Of a stretch of DNA of 64,000 bases, positions 1-10,971 are shown piece after piece. The position numbers and the translations under genes are program-made. Under the pieces are notes generated by a model, which did not search any database, was not told the DNA's origin, and saw only the letters and a list, made by a program, of their open reading frames with translations. The stretch is from Sinosporangium album (lineage in GTDB: Bacteria > Actinomycetota > Actinomycetes > Streptosporangiales > Streptosporangiaceae). The stretch is taken from NCBI RefSeq assembly GCF_900100605.1, contig NZ_FNCN01000003.1, positions 248,001 through 312,000 on the forward strand, in the 5' to 3' direction. Position 1 is the stretch's first letter. Every line of letters starts with the position of its first letter.

Positions 1-1244
1 TGCAGGGGGCGACGGCGATGCTCGCCGAGGCCCTCACGGTCGAGCAGGTCGTGCAGGTCATCATCGACGTGGGCCGCACGGCCGTGGCCGCCGACCGCTC
101 GTCGGTCGCGCTGCTGGACCCCGACCGCGCCGCGCTCAAACTGATCAACAGCGGCGGCTTTCCGGAAATGCTCCTCGGAAGTCAGGGTGACGATCTCCCG
201 CTGACGCATTCGAGCGTGCTCACGATGGCCGTCAACAGCCGCCGGCCCGTCTTCGCCGAGTCCCCGGAGAGCCTCCGCGCCCAGTTGATCGACGCGGGCG
301 GTGAGGAGGAGGCCATCGAGAACATCCTCGCGCACTCCGACGAGCGCGCCTGGGTGGGGCTGCCGCTGCTCGCGGCGGGTCGCGCCCTCGGAGCCCTCAG
401 GTTCTCCTTCACCAGACCGCAGAAGATCTCTCAGGAGGACGGGGTCTTCCTGGAGGCGCTCGCCGGGCAGTGCGCCCTCGCCGTCGAGCGGGCGACGCTC
501 TTCGAGCGCGAGCACCGCACCGCCGAGACCCTGCAGCGCAGCCTGCTCCCCGACCGGCTTCCGGTGGTCAAGGGGCTGACTCTGGCCCAGAGGTTCCGCT
601 CGGGCAGCCGCCACGTGCAGGTGGGCGGCGACTGGTATGACGCCTTCGTGCTGCAGGACGGCCGCGTGGCCGCCGTCGTCGGCGACGTCATGGGCAAGGG
701 CGTCAAGGCCGCTGCGGGCATGGGCCGGATCCGCAACGCCATGAGGGCCCTCGCGCTGACCAATCCGCCGCCTGCGGCCGTGCTGACGGGCCTTGACCGC
801 GTTTTCGAGGCCACGGAGGAGGAAGAGCAGGTCACATCGCTCGCCTACATGGTGGTGGAGCCCGGCACGGGCGAGGGCACCCTCGCCCTCGCGGGCCACC
901 CGCCGCCGCTGCTGGTCTCCCCGCAGGGTGCGCCCCTGCTCTGCGACGCCGAGCCCGGCACTCCGCTGGGCTGGCCGACGAGTCGGCGCCAGTTCCGCTT
1001 CTGCGTCCCGCCGGGGCATACGGCCGTGCTCTACTCCGATGGTTTGGTCGAGAACCGCAAACGTGGGCTCGATGCCGGACTCGCAGAGCTATGCTCGGTT
1101 GTGACCGAAGCTCCACCGGAGGTCGTGGGGAGTCCTCACATGTTGCTCGATTTCCTCGTGGATCGAATGTTGGCTGGTTATGAGCAGGATGACGACGTGA
1201 CTGTGCTGGCTATCCACGTTCCCGCTGCCACGAAGAGTGACTGA
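1..1244 (+). CDS. GAF-domain PP2C (SpoIIE-type) serine phosphatase, 5' end outside window
   Basis: Predicted cytoplasmic Ser/Thr phosphatase of the SpoIIE/RsbU type, which in this family dephosphorylates anti-anti-sigma factors. The frame is open back to base 1, and the first ATG (base 18) already lies inside a GAF fold, so the N-terminus is missing; a PAS or further sensor domain upstream is possible. From base 18, residues about 1-150 look like a GAF domain. The phosphatase domain follows and shows [41 protein letters not shown] and a closing DDDVTVLAIHV, so the metal-binding aspartates are present. No RsbW-type kinase domain and no partner gene are in the window. Family is confident; substrate is unknown. 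Confidence 0.9.
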   Translation, partial: QGATAMLAEALTVEQVVQVIIDVGRTAVAADRSSVALLDPDRAALKLINSGGFPEMLLGSQGDDLPLTHSSVLTMAVNSRRPVFAESPESLRAQLIDAGGEEEAIENILAHSDERAWVGLPLLAAGRALGALRFSFTRPQKISQEDGVFLEALAGQCALAVERATLFEREHRTAETLQRSLLPDRLPVVKGLTLAQRFRSGSRHVQVGGDWYDAFVLQDGRVAAVVGDVMGKGVKAAAGMGRIRNAMRALALTNPPPAAVLTGLDRVFEATEEEEQVTSLAYMVVEPGTGEGTLALAGHPPPLLVSPQGAPLLCDAEPGTPLGWPTSRRQFRFCVPPGHTAVLYSDGLVENRKRGLDAGLAELCSVVTEAPPEVVGSPHMLLDFLVDRMLAGYEQDDDVTVLAIHVPAATKSD

Positions 1245-1486
1245 ATGAAACAGTCATAACGGTTGCTTTCGGATATCAGTGGCCCGCTTCCGTACGCACT
1301 ACTCTCTCGGTCGGCCTAGGGTGGGAAGGCAACCGCCGGGAGGTGGGCCTGCGGAGTGTGGGTGTCATGTCAGAATGCTTGGCAGGCACGTAGCGGTCCG
1401 CACGGCCTCGCCATCGTCAAGAGAGGCATCCGCCCCTAGCGGGCAACTGGGTCCATTGTCGCCACGCGTTCGTTCGAGAGGTGTTC

Positions 1487-3166
1487 GTGTCGCCTGCAAG
1501 TTCGACTCGCTCGAAGCCATCTGAGCTGAACGAGCCCGTCATTCAGCGACTGCTCGAGCGTGGGCGCTCGCAGGGTTTCCTCGAGTCCGAGGATGTCCGC
1601 AAGGCTTTCGAGGAGGCGGACATCCCCATGTCGCACGCCGCCGCGTTCCTGCGGAGCCTCAGCAAAGAGGGCGTGACCGTCGTGGTGACCGCCGCGGACT
1701 CCGCAGCGGCCCCCAAGAGGTCTCGGGGATCAGCAAAGCGCCGCACAGCCGCTCCCGTCAAGAAGACCAAGACAGCCGCCGCCGCGGCCAAGGAGCCTCA
1801 GCCTGAGACCGTCACCGCGGTCGTCAGTGCCGCAGAGCCCGCTCCCGCCGCGCCCAAGAAGGCGGCGCCCGCCAAGCGCGGCGCCGCAGCCGCGGGCAAG
1901 AAGCCCGTGGCCAAGGCCAAGTCGGAGGCCGCCTCGGCCCCCGCCGCGCCTGCCACCGGGGCCAAGCCCGACTCCAAGGCCAAGCCCGCCGACAGCAAGC
2001 CCAAGGGCGCCGAGTCCGGCGAGGACGACGAGGACATCGAGCTCGACGTCGACGTCGAGCTGGAGGACTTCGACGCCGAGCTGGAGGTCGAGTCCGACGA
2101 GGTCGAGATCGAGGGCGACGAGGCCGAGGGCGACGGCGAGGAGGAGGCCGAGCCCAAGGCCGAGGCCGGGGCCGTCACGCAGAGCGACGACGAGGTCCTC
2201 ATCCTCTCCGACGACGATGACGACGCGCCCGTGGCCCAGGTGGCAGCGGCCGGAGCCACCGCAGACCCGGTCAAGGACTACCTCAAGCAGATCGGCAAGG
2301 TCCCCCTGCTCAACGCCGAGCAGGAGGTCGAGCTGGCCAAGCGCATCGAGGCCGGCCTGTTCGCCGAGGAGCAGCTCGCCGGGGAGAACGACAAGCTCCC
2401 CGTCGACGTCCGCGCCGAGCTGGAGTGGATCGCCGAGGACGGCCGCCGCGCCAAGAACCACCTGCTGGAGGCCAACCTCCGGCTCGTGGTCTCGCTCGCC
2501 AAGCGCTACACGGGCCGCGGCATGCTCTTCCTGGACCTGATCCAGGAGGGCAACCTGGGCCTGATCCGCGCCGTCGAGAAGTTCGACTACACCAAGGGCT
2601 ACAAGTTCTCGACCTACGCCACGTGGTGGATCCGCCAGGCGATCACCCGGGCCATGGCCGACCAGGCGCGCACGATCCGCATCCCGGTCCACATGGTCGA
2701 AGTGATCAACAAGCTGGCCCGGGTCCAGCGGCAGATGCTGCAGGACCTTGGGCGCGAGCCCACCCCGGAGGAGCTGGCCCGCGAGCTCGACATGACCCCG
2801 GAAAAGGTCATCGAGGTTCAGAAATACGGCCGGGAGCCCATCTCGCTGCACACCCCGCTGGGTGAGGAGGGCGACAGCGAGTTCGGTGACCTCATCGAGG
2901 ACTCCGAGGCGATCGTCCCTGCGGACGCGGTGAGCTTCACCCTTCTGCAGGAGCAGCTCCACTCCGTCCTCGACACGCTCTCCGAGCGTGAGGCGGGTGT
3001 GGTTTCCATGCGCTTCGGCCTGACCGACGGCCAGCCGAAGACGCTCGACGAGATCGGCAAGGTCTACGGCGTGACGCGTGAGCGCATCCGGCAGATCGAG
3101 TCCAAGACCATGTCCAAGCTCCGCCATCCGTCGCGCTCCCAGGTGCTGCGCGACTACCTCGACTGA
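1487..3166 (+). CDS. rpoD: Principal RNA polymerase sigma factor (HrdB/RpoD, sigma-70 group 1)
   Basis: Primary sigma factor for vegetative promoters. The first about 250 residues are a low-complexity Lys/Ala/Pro and then Asp/Glu-rich tail, typical of actinobacterial HrdB. Region 1.2 follows ([16 protein letters not shown]), then region 2 ([45 protein letters not shown]), region 3, and region 4 with the helix-turn-helix [24 protein letters not shown] at 1481 is in frame, but the Shine-Dalgarno GAGAGG (1476-1481) overlaps it and stands five bases before the GTG at 1487, so 1487 is preferred (559 aa). A strong hairpin terminator follows directly, so the gene is probably monocistronic. Confidence 0.97.
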   Translation: MSPASSTRSKPSELNEPVIQRLLERGRSQGFLESEDVRKAFEEADIPMSHAAAFLRSLSKEGVTVVVTAADSAAAPKRSRGSAKRRTAAPVKKTKTAAAAAKEPQPETVTAVVSAAEPAPAAPKKAAPAKRGAAAAGKKPVAKAKSEAASAPAAPATGAKPDSKAKPADSKPKGAESGEDDEDIELDVDVELEDFDAELEVESDEVEIEGDEAEGDGEEEAEPKAEAGAVTQSDDEVLILSDDDDDAPVAQVAAAGATADPVKDYLKQIGKVPLLNAEQEVELAKRIEAGLFAEEQLAGENDKLPVDVRAELEWIAEDGRRAKNHLLEANLRLVVSLAKRYTGRGMLFLDLIQEGNLGLIRAVEKFDYTKGYKFSTYATWWIRQAITRAMADQARTIRIPVHMVEVINKLARVQRQMLQDLGREPTPEELARELDMTPEKVIEVQKYGREPISLHTPLGEEGDSEFGDLIEDSEAIVPADAVSFTLLQEQLHSVLDTLSEREAGVVSMRFGLTDGQPKTLDEIGKVYGVTRERIRQIESKTMSKLRHPSRSQVLRDYLD

Positions 3167-3177
3167 AGTTCTCAGCA

Positions 3178-3218
3178 CACACGAGGCCCCGACCCGCTTT
3201 GGGTCAGGGCCTCGTGTG
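3178..3218 (+). terminator. Rho-independent-type hairpin after rpoD
   Basis: An 18-bp stem with one mismatch: arm 3178-3195 starts CACACGAGGCCC, loop gcttt, arm 3201-3218 ends GGGCCTCGTGTG. It lies 12 bp after the rpoD stop. As usual in actinobacteria there is no long U-tract. It also faces the end of the convergent yaaA gene. Confidence 0.85.
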
Positions 3219-3296
3219 GTTGTTCAGGGGAGATTCCCCGGTCGGCGGGATCTTTCATGTCCGGGGCCGGGAGACCGCACGTCCGGGGCCAGGAGC

Positions 3297-4121
3297 TCAG
3301 GGCCCGGGAACCAGGGGCCCGGAGCAAGAGCGCAAGAGCAAGAGGGCGCTGGGGTCAGGGGGCGCTGGGGTCTCCAGGAGGATGTCGAGCGTCCATGCGG
3401 AGCCGGGCCTGGGCGGGTCGCCGAGCCGCACGTCGTAGTCGAGATCGATGAGCACTTTGGCGAGCTCTTCGGGAGACCGGGGGTCGGCGTCGGCCACCAG
3501 CAGGGAACGTGCCACCTCGCCCCGAGTGGCCTTGGCCATGTGGCTGACGACCTTGCCGCCTTTCAACACGCGCACCGAGACCGCCGGGCCTTTCGGGCGC
3601 CACGCCGAGGCGTAGGTCGCCGACCGCATGTCGACGATCAGCCCGTCGGCGTCGGCGAGGGCCTCGCTCACGGGCGCCCGCCAGAAGGAGGCGAGCGGGC
3701 CGAGGGGTGGTAGCCGTACGCCCATCGAGAGGCGGTACGGCGGAACGCGGTCGTTCACGCGTAGGAGGCCCCACAGGCCCGAGAACACCAGCAGCGATCT
3801 TTCGGCCCGGCCACGGGCGTCGGGGGAGAGCCGGGAGAGGCCGAGATTGTCGTAGAGGACGCCTGTGTAAAGGTCGGCGGCGGGGAGCGCCGGGGAGGAG
3901 AGCAGCTCTTTGTTCTTGAGGATTTCGCCGCTCTGTCCGGGGGAGAGCCCGAGGACGGCGCGGGCCCTGCCTTCATCGGCGTCGCGGCACAGAGCGACCA
4001 GGGTGGAGAGCACCCGTTCCCTGGAGTCACTGAGGAAGGGAAAGCTCAGCGATGCCAGGTCGAGGGCGGGGCCCTCCTCGGCGGTGGCCTTGCCCTCGGA
4101 GGGAGGCAGGAGGATCAACAC
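3297..4121 (-). CDS. yaaA: Peroxide-stress protein YaaA (DUF328/UPF0246)
   Basis: YaaA-family protein; in E. coli the homologue limits free iron and DNA damage during peroxide stress. The N-terminus MLILLPPSEGKA is the family hallmark. KNKELLSSPALPA, YTGVLYDNL, GLWGLLRVNDRVPPYRLSMG and the HMAKATRGEVAR segment near the C-terminus also match. Length is 274 aa, slightly longer than the usual about 250, because of a Pro/Leu-rich tail (ETPAPPDPSALLLLRSC) that looks non-conserved. The start is the ATG at 4121. The gene converges on rpoD. A small phage-like gene lies 130 bp upstream on the same strand. Confidence 0.9.
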   Translation of the reverse strand: MLILLPPSEGKATAEEGPALDLASLSFPFLSDSRERVLSTLVALCRDADEGRARAVLGLSPGQSGEILKNKELLSSPALPAADLYTGVLYDNLGLSRLSPDARGRAERSLLVFSGLWGLLRVNDRVPPYRLSMGVRLPPLGPLASFWRAPVSEALADADGLIVDMRSATYASAWRPKGPAVSVRVLKGGKVVSHMAKATRGEVARSLLVADADPRSPEELAKVLIDLDYDVRLGDPPRPGSAWTLDILLETPAPPDPSALLLLRSCSGPLVPGP

Positions 4122-4251
4122 GAAGCCCGACTCTATCGCCGCCGGACATGTGCCGCGCCTCCTCCGAGGGGCTCCGCTCCTGGTCGGACGGCTTTGGGGG
4201 CGTATGTCCGCGGGGATGTCCAGGAGCTTCGGCGGTGGGGGAGCCCGAGGG

Positions 4252-4431
4252 TCAGCGTTCGGGGGCCGCTTCCCACTCGGAGCAGGGGTGCAGTGCGTGG
4301 TGTTGGTAGATCATTCCCACGGGCTTGCAGATTGCGGGGATCTGCACGATGTCGCTGCCGGGGCCGCAGATGCAGTGGGCACTGGGCTCGTGTTCGACAA
4401 CGTCTCCCACCGGCTTCACATGGACAATCAT
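4252..4431 (-). CDS. Small hypothetical protein, mobile-element/phage-type CGP...HH family
   Basis: About 59 residues from the ATG at 4431; a GTG at 4440 would add three. The pattern VKPVGDVVEHE, then CICGPGSD, then GMIYQHHAL resembles small proteins common in actinobacterial phages and integrated plasmids, which carry a His/Glu-His-Glu start, a CxCGP centre and an HHSLDG-like end. Only the pattern supports it; function is unknown. GGGGTG just upstream could serve as ribosome-binding site. It shares the strand of yaaA, 130 bp away. It could mark a decayed mobile element. Confidence 0.5.
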   Translation of the reverse strand: MIVHVKPVGDVVEHEPSAHCICGPGSDIVQIPAICKPVGMIYQHHALHPCSEWEAAPER

Positions 4432-4440
4432 GGCATTCAC

Positions 4441-4830
4441 CCCGCTAAGTCATTGAGGACGGTAGATATGGATAAATCTATCCCCAAGGAAACCTTGTGG
4501 CCAGGGATGCCAGGTAAAGATCTCGGGCCCCAGGGCCGGCGTGGCACACAACCCCGTGGCTGTCGAAGTGTGGCGCTCACGGGTTTCTGTGCCAACGCCA
4601 AGCGGAGGGCCCCGCTCGATCACCTGGGCCAGTGGCCGCCGCCTCATCGGCTCCGCCCCGCACAGCTCTTCGGCACGGAGTCATCTGCCGTGAAGGAGAG
4701 AACGGCCTTGCCGCGGATCGGTGGCAGGGGAGTCGAGGGAAGTTCAAGGGCCGGTCATTGAACGTGCGGTAGTCCGCCAACCATGCCTTGCGGGGGTTGG
4801 GCCTCCCGGCGCCGGCTGGAGACTCCGATC
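4441..4830. other. Intergenic region, 390 bp
   Basis: Between the small minus-strand gene and the sensor kinase. It holds a locally AT-rich patch (about 4466-4485, gatatggataaatctatcc) that could be a promoter for the minus-strand gene. No convincing coding sequence. The response-regulator gene that usually accompanies a sensor kinase is absent here. Confidence 0.5.
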
Positions 4831-6216
4831 ATGGAATCTCGTCTGGCGGGTCTTCGGCGGTTGCGAACGCGGATGTTCTCCTCCGTCCGAGGGCGGGCAA
4901 CGCTGATCGCATCTGGAGTGACAGCACTCGCACTGGCCCTGTGCCTGCTGCTCATCTGGTCGATCATCCGCGACTCCACCACGAACCGCCAGGTCGACAA
5001 GGCGGCCGCCGCCGCACGGCAGCTGGCCGCGGTGGCGGCGCTGGCGCGGGTGCCGAACCCCATCCCGCCCACCGGATCGGAGCTTATGCAGCTTCTCGCA
5101 GCCGATGGCAGCGTGATCGCCGCGACAAAGCCGATGCAGGGACGACCTCCGATATCACGGAAGAAGCCGGAGCCCGGTGAACTGCGGTTCGACGACGCCG
5201 TCTGCCCCGCCCGACTGGACAGGTGCCAGCATGTCACCGGAACGGTGATCCTGCGGTCGGCGGTCTACAAAGGGCCCGTCACCGCGCTCGCGGCGGTGCC
5301 GCTGTCCGACATCGGCGACGACCTCGGCGTCCTCGCCGCTCTGCTCCTCATCTTCGCGGCCATGACCGCGATCGTCGCAGCCGCCACCTGGTTCGCGATA
5401 GGGCTGGCGTTCCACCCGGTCGAGGCGATCCGCGCGGAGATGGCCGACATCACCGCCACCGCCCTCGATCATCGCGTCCCCGTTCCGCAGACCGGCGGCG
5501 AGCTCCAACGCCTGGCCGAGACCGTCAACGACACCCTCCGACGCCTCCACAACGCCACCGAGCATGAGCACAGGTTCGTCTCCGACGCCTCTCATGAGCT
5601 GCGCAACCCCATCGCCGGGCTCCAGACCCGCATCGAGGTCGCCCTCACCGAACCCGACGACACCCAACTGCGCCCTGCCCTGGAGGCGGCCCTCCGCGAT
5701 ACCGAACGCCTCAGCGACATCGTTGAGGACCTCCTTGAGCTCTCTCGCCTCGACCTCGGCGCCCCCACTCCCCTCCAACGCCTCGACCTCGGTGAACTCG
5801 TCGAGCGGGAGCTGCCCCGGCGCCCCGAACGCGTCCCGATCACCGCCACCCTGACGCCCGGAGTGCTCGTCAACGCCAATCCTGTCCGCATCGCCCGCGT
5901 CCTGGGCAACCTCCTGGCCAACGCGGAACGGCACGCCCACTCCCACATCCAGGTCATCGTCGAGCGAGAAGGTGGCGAAGCCGTCCTGGAGGTCATCGAC
6001 GACGGCGCCGGCATTCCCGCGGACGCCCGCGAAAGAATCTTCGAACGATTCGCGCGCCGCTCCGACGCCCGCCGGCTCGATACCGGCGGCACGGGGCTGG
6101 GGCTGCCCATCGCCCGCGAAATCGCCCATGCCCACGGCGGTGGCCTCACCGCCCACGACGCCCCCACGGGCGGCGCCCGCTTCACCTTGCGCATTTCCCT
6201 CGCCATCGACCCCTGA
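4831..6216 (+). CDS. Orphan membrane sensor histidine kinase
   Basis: Class I sensor histidine kinase, 461 aa. Transmembrane helix 1 lies near residues 22-45 (TLIASGVTALALALCLLL) and helix 2 follows an extracytoplasmic segment of about 100 residues (LGVLAALLLIFAAMTAIVAA). Then come a HAMP region, a HisKA box with the phospho-accepting His in SDASHELRNPIAGL, and an HATPase domain: N-box NLLANAERHAH, G1 DDGAGIP, F-box FERFAR, G2 GGTGLGLPIAREIA. An upstream in-frame ATG at 4783 has no ribosome-binding site. The ATG at 4831 has GGAGA 8 bases before it and is preferred. No response regulator is adjacent on either side, so the partner must be encoded elsewhere or lost. Confidence 0.92.
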   Translation: MESRLAGLRRLRTRMFSSVRGRATLIASGVTALALALCLLLIWSIIRDSTTNRQVDKAAAAARQLAAVAALARVPNPIPPTGSELMQLLAADGSVIAATKPMQGRPPISRKKPEPGELRFDDAVCPARLDRCQHVTGTVILRSAVYKGPVTALAAVPLSDIGDDLGVLAALLLIFAAMTAIVAAATWFAIGLAFHPVEAIRAEMADITATALDHRVPVPQTGGELQRLAETVNDTLRRLHNATEHEHRFVSDASHELRNPIAGLQTRIEVALTEPDDTQLRPALEAALRDTERLSDIVEDLLELSRLDLGAPTPLQRLDLGELVERELPRRPERVPITATLTPGVLVNANPVRIARVLGNLLANAERHAHSHIQVIVEREGGEAVLEVIDDGAGIPADARERIFERFARRSDARRLDTGGTGLGLPIAREIAHAHGGGLTAHDAPTGGARFTLRISLAIDP

Positions 6217-6965
6217 AAGCGGGGGCCGGCCCTGAGGGTGGGGGCGTCGGGGGCGCGCGGATACGCGGATGTCGGTGTGGGCGCGGCCGGGCGTCGGCTC
6301 AGATCGCGCGCGAGCGTCATCCATGGGCGTGCGCCCGAGGCTTGCGCGGGTCCTGGACGCCATGGAGGTCCTGGTGGGGCGCGTGCCGTCAGTGGGACCG
6401 TGCCGTGGTGGGCCCCGCGAGGGCAGGGCCGGAGACGGTTGGAGGCCGTCGTTCGGTCGCTGCGGGGAGCCGGGCGTGGAGGGGGATGCCGTAAAGGCAT
6501 GTGGAGGGGGCCCGGGTGCCCGGTGGGGGAGGGGGACGAGCTGCCGCTGTGGCGCTGTGCTCCACGGTTCGCTGCCGGGTGGGCCCTTGTGGGGCCTGCC
6601 TGGGGGGCGGTGCCGTACCGGGTCTGAGAGGGATGGGTGGGGTGTGGAGGTGTTGACGAGGGCCTTGGCCTGGGTGGAGGGGCGGTGCCGTACGGGGGCC
6701 TGGGGGAAGGCGGGTTTGACGGCGCCGGGGTGTGTGCCGGTCGGAGGAAGGCCGCATGCTGCGCGCCCCGGTCTCCGGATGAGGAGGGAACGGGGCGCTT
6801 GACCGCGCCAATGGGCGATATTTCGCGATATTGGACGCGATTGCGGAGTCCGTGATCTAGATTTGGGAGATCTAGATCTGGGAGGTGGGCTCCTGTGCTC
6901 GGGGGGCGGACGACGTAGTGAGGAGGACTGCCGACATCCGCCCGGATATGGGGGTCAGGCGAGCG
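6217..6965. other. Intergenic region, 749 bp, with an AT-rich repeat cluster
   Basis: Between the kinase and the convergent DUF7455 gene. Most of it is G-rich on the plus strand with scattered GGCGGTGCCGTAC-like words and only low-quality open frames. Near the right end an AT-rich island (6810-6890) breaks the pattern; it is described as a separate feature. No coding gene is supported. Confidence 0.5.
6816..6883. repeat. AT-rich iteron-like cluster
   Basis: CGATATT occurs at 6816 and again exactly 10 bp later at 6826, with a related CGATTG at 6838. Then a 15-bp direct repeat follows: GATCTAGATTTGGGA (6854-6868) and GATCTAGATCTGGGA (6869-6883), one base different. Each contains a GATCTAGATC-type palindrome. 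The spacing near one helical turn suggests protein binding. The site lies between two convergent gene ends, not at an obvious promoter. Confidence 0.5.
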
Positions 6966-7196
6966 TCAGCGCTCGCTGTCACGTGCGCTAGCAGGGGTTT
7001 CGCTGAGCCTGGCCGACTCGTCGAGGATGTCGGCGCCTTTGTCGCGCAGTGCCGCGACGTGCTGACGCCCGTGGTGGGCACAGAACAGCAGCTCCCCGCC
7101 GAGAGGCAGGGTCGCACGAACGTAGGCTTGGGCGCCGCAGCGGTCACACCGGTCCAGTGCCGTCAGCGGCTTGGTGGGGGCGAGAGCTCCAGTCAC
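6966..7196 (-). CDS. DUF7455 family small zinc-ribbon-like protein
   Basis: 76-aa conserved actinobacterial protein of unknown function that commonly sits beside the topoisomerase IV B gene. The core KPLTALDRCDRCGAQAYVR, then GGELLFCAHHGRQH, contains a CxxC and a CAHH arrangement that could bind one zinc. The GTG start at 7196 has GAAAGG six bases upstream. It is transcribed divergently from parE, and the 245-bp space between them holds both promoters. Family is recognised; function is unknown. Confidence 0.88.
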   Translation of the reverse strand: MTGALAPTKPLTALDRCDRCGAQAYVRATLPLGGELLFCAHHGRQHVAALRDKGADILDESARLSETPASARDSER

Positions 7197-7441
7197 GTAT
7201 CGCCTTTCGGGTCATCCCCGCCGGAGCGAGGATTTGGCGTCAGTCACTTGGGACAACATCTAACCGGACCTGAACGTTCCCAACCGCCTCCGCGCTACGC
7301 CGAGAGCGGAATGTATCGGAAAGCGATGGCCCGCTGGCGTCCGGTAACGGCAAACGCCGCATGGTGGCAAGCTTGTACGCGCGCTTACAGAAAGAACCTG
7401 TAGGCTGCGCACTGGTGTTCGATGGCGGAGTGGGAGTGGGT

Positions 7442-9514
<2,073 letters not shown>

Positions 9515-9922
9515 GCCCCCGGGGCGCTGGAGCACGGCGAAGCCCCGCCGTGGCACGGCGTCGCGTCGCCCTCACGGGCCTCCTGAGGGCGGGGAGGGGC
9601 CCTGTGCGCCCCTTCCCCGCGCGCGCCCGTCCGGGGACGCCCAGAAGGCGGGCAGAGCCTCTAGGGCATGCCTATCGGCTTCGGTGCCGCTGGGAACGGC
9701 CCGTGTGGTCCTGGTGCGGGCACGGTGGTCGGCGTGTGCGGTAGCCGTACATCGGGTGCGAGGATGCGCGGGTGCGGTCGGGGCCTGTGAGGCGGTGACA
9801 GGTGCCATGGGTCGGTCGCCGACGCCCAGCCGGCAGAGCCTGTCGCGGCGCGCCGGGGGGAGGGCCCCGGCCGGCCGTCGTGCGTGGTGGTCGGCTCCTG
9901 TGGCGGTGCCGTACGGGCGGAC
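9515..9922. other. Intergenic region, 408 bp
   Basis: Between parE and the convergent carbonic anhydrase gene. It contains small GC hairpins just after parE (for example CACGGC at 9534 pairing with GCCGTG at 9548) that could end transcription. It also has GCCGTAC words at 9741 and 9906. No supported gene. Confidence 0.4.
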
Positions 9923-10426
9923 CTAGGAGAGTTCCACCGGGGTGAGGGCGCCGGTGGAGACGTTGTAGATGGCGCCGCCGACGGCGAGGTCGTCAGGGAG
10001 GAACGGGCTCGTCTTGATGCGGGTGAGATCGTGGCGCAGGGCGGCGTCCTGGTCGGGCACGGTGTGGAATTCCAGGCTGCGGGTGTCCAATCCGTGCTCT
10101 GCGCTGATCAGCTCGTGGACCTCGTCGTCGGTGAGCTTGGACATTCGGCAGTCGGTGTGCGGCATGACGAGCACGCGGTGGACGCCGAGCAGGTAGACGG
10201 CGAGGACGAGGGTGCGCAGCACGTCGTCGGTGACCCTGGCGCCGGCGTTGCGCAGGATCTTGGCGTCACCTGCCTTGAGGCCGAGGAGGCCGAGAGGGTC
10301 GATGCGGGAGTCCATGCAGGTCACTACGGCGAGGCCGCGGGCGGCCCGGCCGGTGAGGTCTCTGTCGGTGAAGCCGGCGGCATAGCGCTGGTTGGCGACC
10401 AGCAGATCGTCGAACGTGTCGCTCAT
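9923..10426 (-). CDS. Beta-class carbonic anhydrase (small actinobacterial type)
   Basis: Zinc enzyme interconverting CO2 and bicarbonate; cytoplasmic, 167 aa. The zinc ligands and catalytic dyad are visible: CMDSRIDP (Cys, with the Asp-Arg pair) and HTDC (His and second Cys), separated by the usual about 50 residues (LRNAGARVTDDVLRTLVL lies between). Length matches the short Rv1284-like subgroup. The ATG at 10426 has GGAGGAG nine bases upstream. Bicarbonate supply for the acyl-CoA carboxylase encoded further along is a possible role, but this is inference. Confidence 0.9.
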   Translation of the reverse strand: MSDTFDDLLVANQRYAAGFTDRDLTGRAARGLAVVTCMDSRIDPLGLLGLKAGDAKILRNAGARVTDDVLRTLVLAVYLLGVHRVLVMPHTDCRMSKLTDDEVHELISAEHGLDTRSLEFHTVPDQDAALRHDLTRIKTSPFLPDDLAVGGAIYNVSTGALTPVELS

Positions 10427-10636
10427 CGATACCCACTCCTCCGAGTCGTTGGGGGCACTTCTTGAAGATGATCCCGCATGCCCAGTTAGTCAAAGTTTGT
10501 GGGGGCCGGGTTTTGAGGCGACAGGCCGTAATCGATAACGTTGCGTGATGAGGGTGTCACGTGTGGTTGCATGGTGTGCGTCTTCACGTGATCGTCCGCT
10601 TTGGAAAGACCGGCCTCTTGCCGGCAAGGAGCACCC

Positions 10637-10957
10637 ATGGGCAAGACCGAGATCCTGGCCGACTATCTCCGCGGTCAGGCACGCCGCCAGCTCGACCGGG
10701 TCGAGCACCGGGATGACGGCAGCAACGCGCGCAGCGCGCTCGCCCTGCTCGACGCCGCGATCTACGCCAAGGGGCTCGACGACGACGATCCGCTGATCGT
10801 GGAGCTCGTGGAGGCGGGGTGTTTCGGTCGCGACGGCCTCGGCGGATTCGATCCCGGCGAGGAGGCCACCAAGGCCGTGCGCGCCTGGCGCGGCGGTGAG
10901 CCCGGCGACCTCCTCAAGTTCGTGTCCATGGTGTCGCGGGTGCAGATGACCGGCTGA
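10637..10957 (+). CDS. Conserved hypothetical protein, 106 aa
   Basis: Not recognised. The ATG at 10637 has a clear AAGGAG five bases upstream; an earlier in-frame start at 10601 lacks one. The protein appears soluble and largely helical: a charged N-terminal segment (ILADYLRGQARRQLDRVEHR), then an Ala/Leu helix (SALALLDAAIYAKGL) and an acidic stretch (LDDDDPLIVELVEAG). No cysteine motif, signal peptide or membrane helix. It stands alone between carbonic anhydrase and the thioredoxin-fold gene. Codon use is normal for the window. Confidence 0.7.
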   Translation: MGKTEILADYLRGQARRQLDRVEHRDDGSNARSALALLDAAIYAKGLDDDDPLIVELVEAGCFGRDGLGGFDPGEEATKAVRAWRGGEPGDLLKFVSMVSRVQMTG

Positions 10958-10971
10958 CGAGACCTCAGGCG

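Noticed and set aside
1730-3178. Minus-strand frame of 482 codons opposite rpoD
   Set aside because: Leu/Gly/Val-rich shadow of the sigma factor; no family resemblance.
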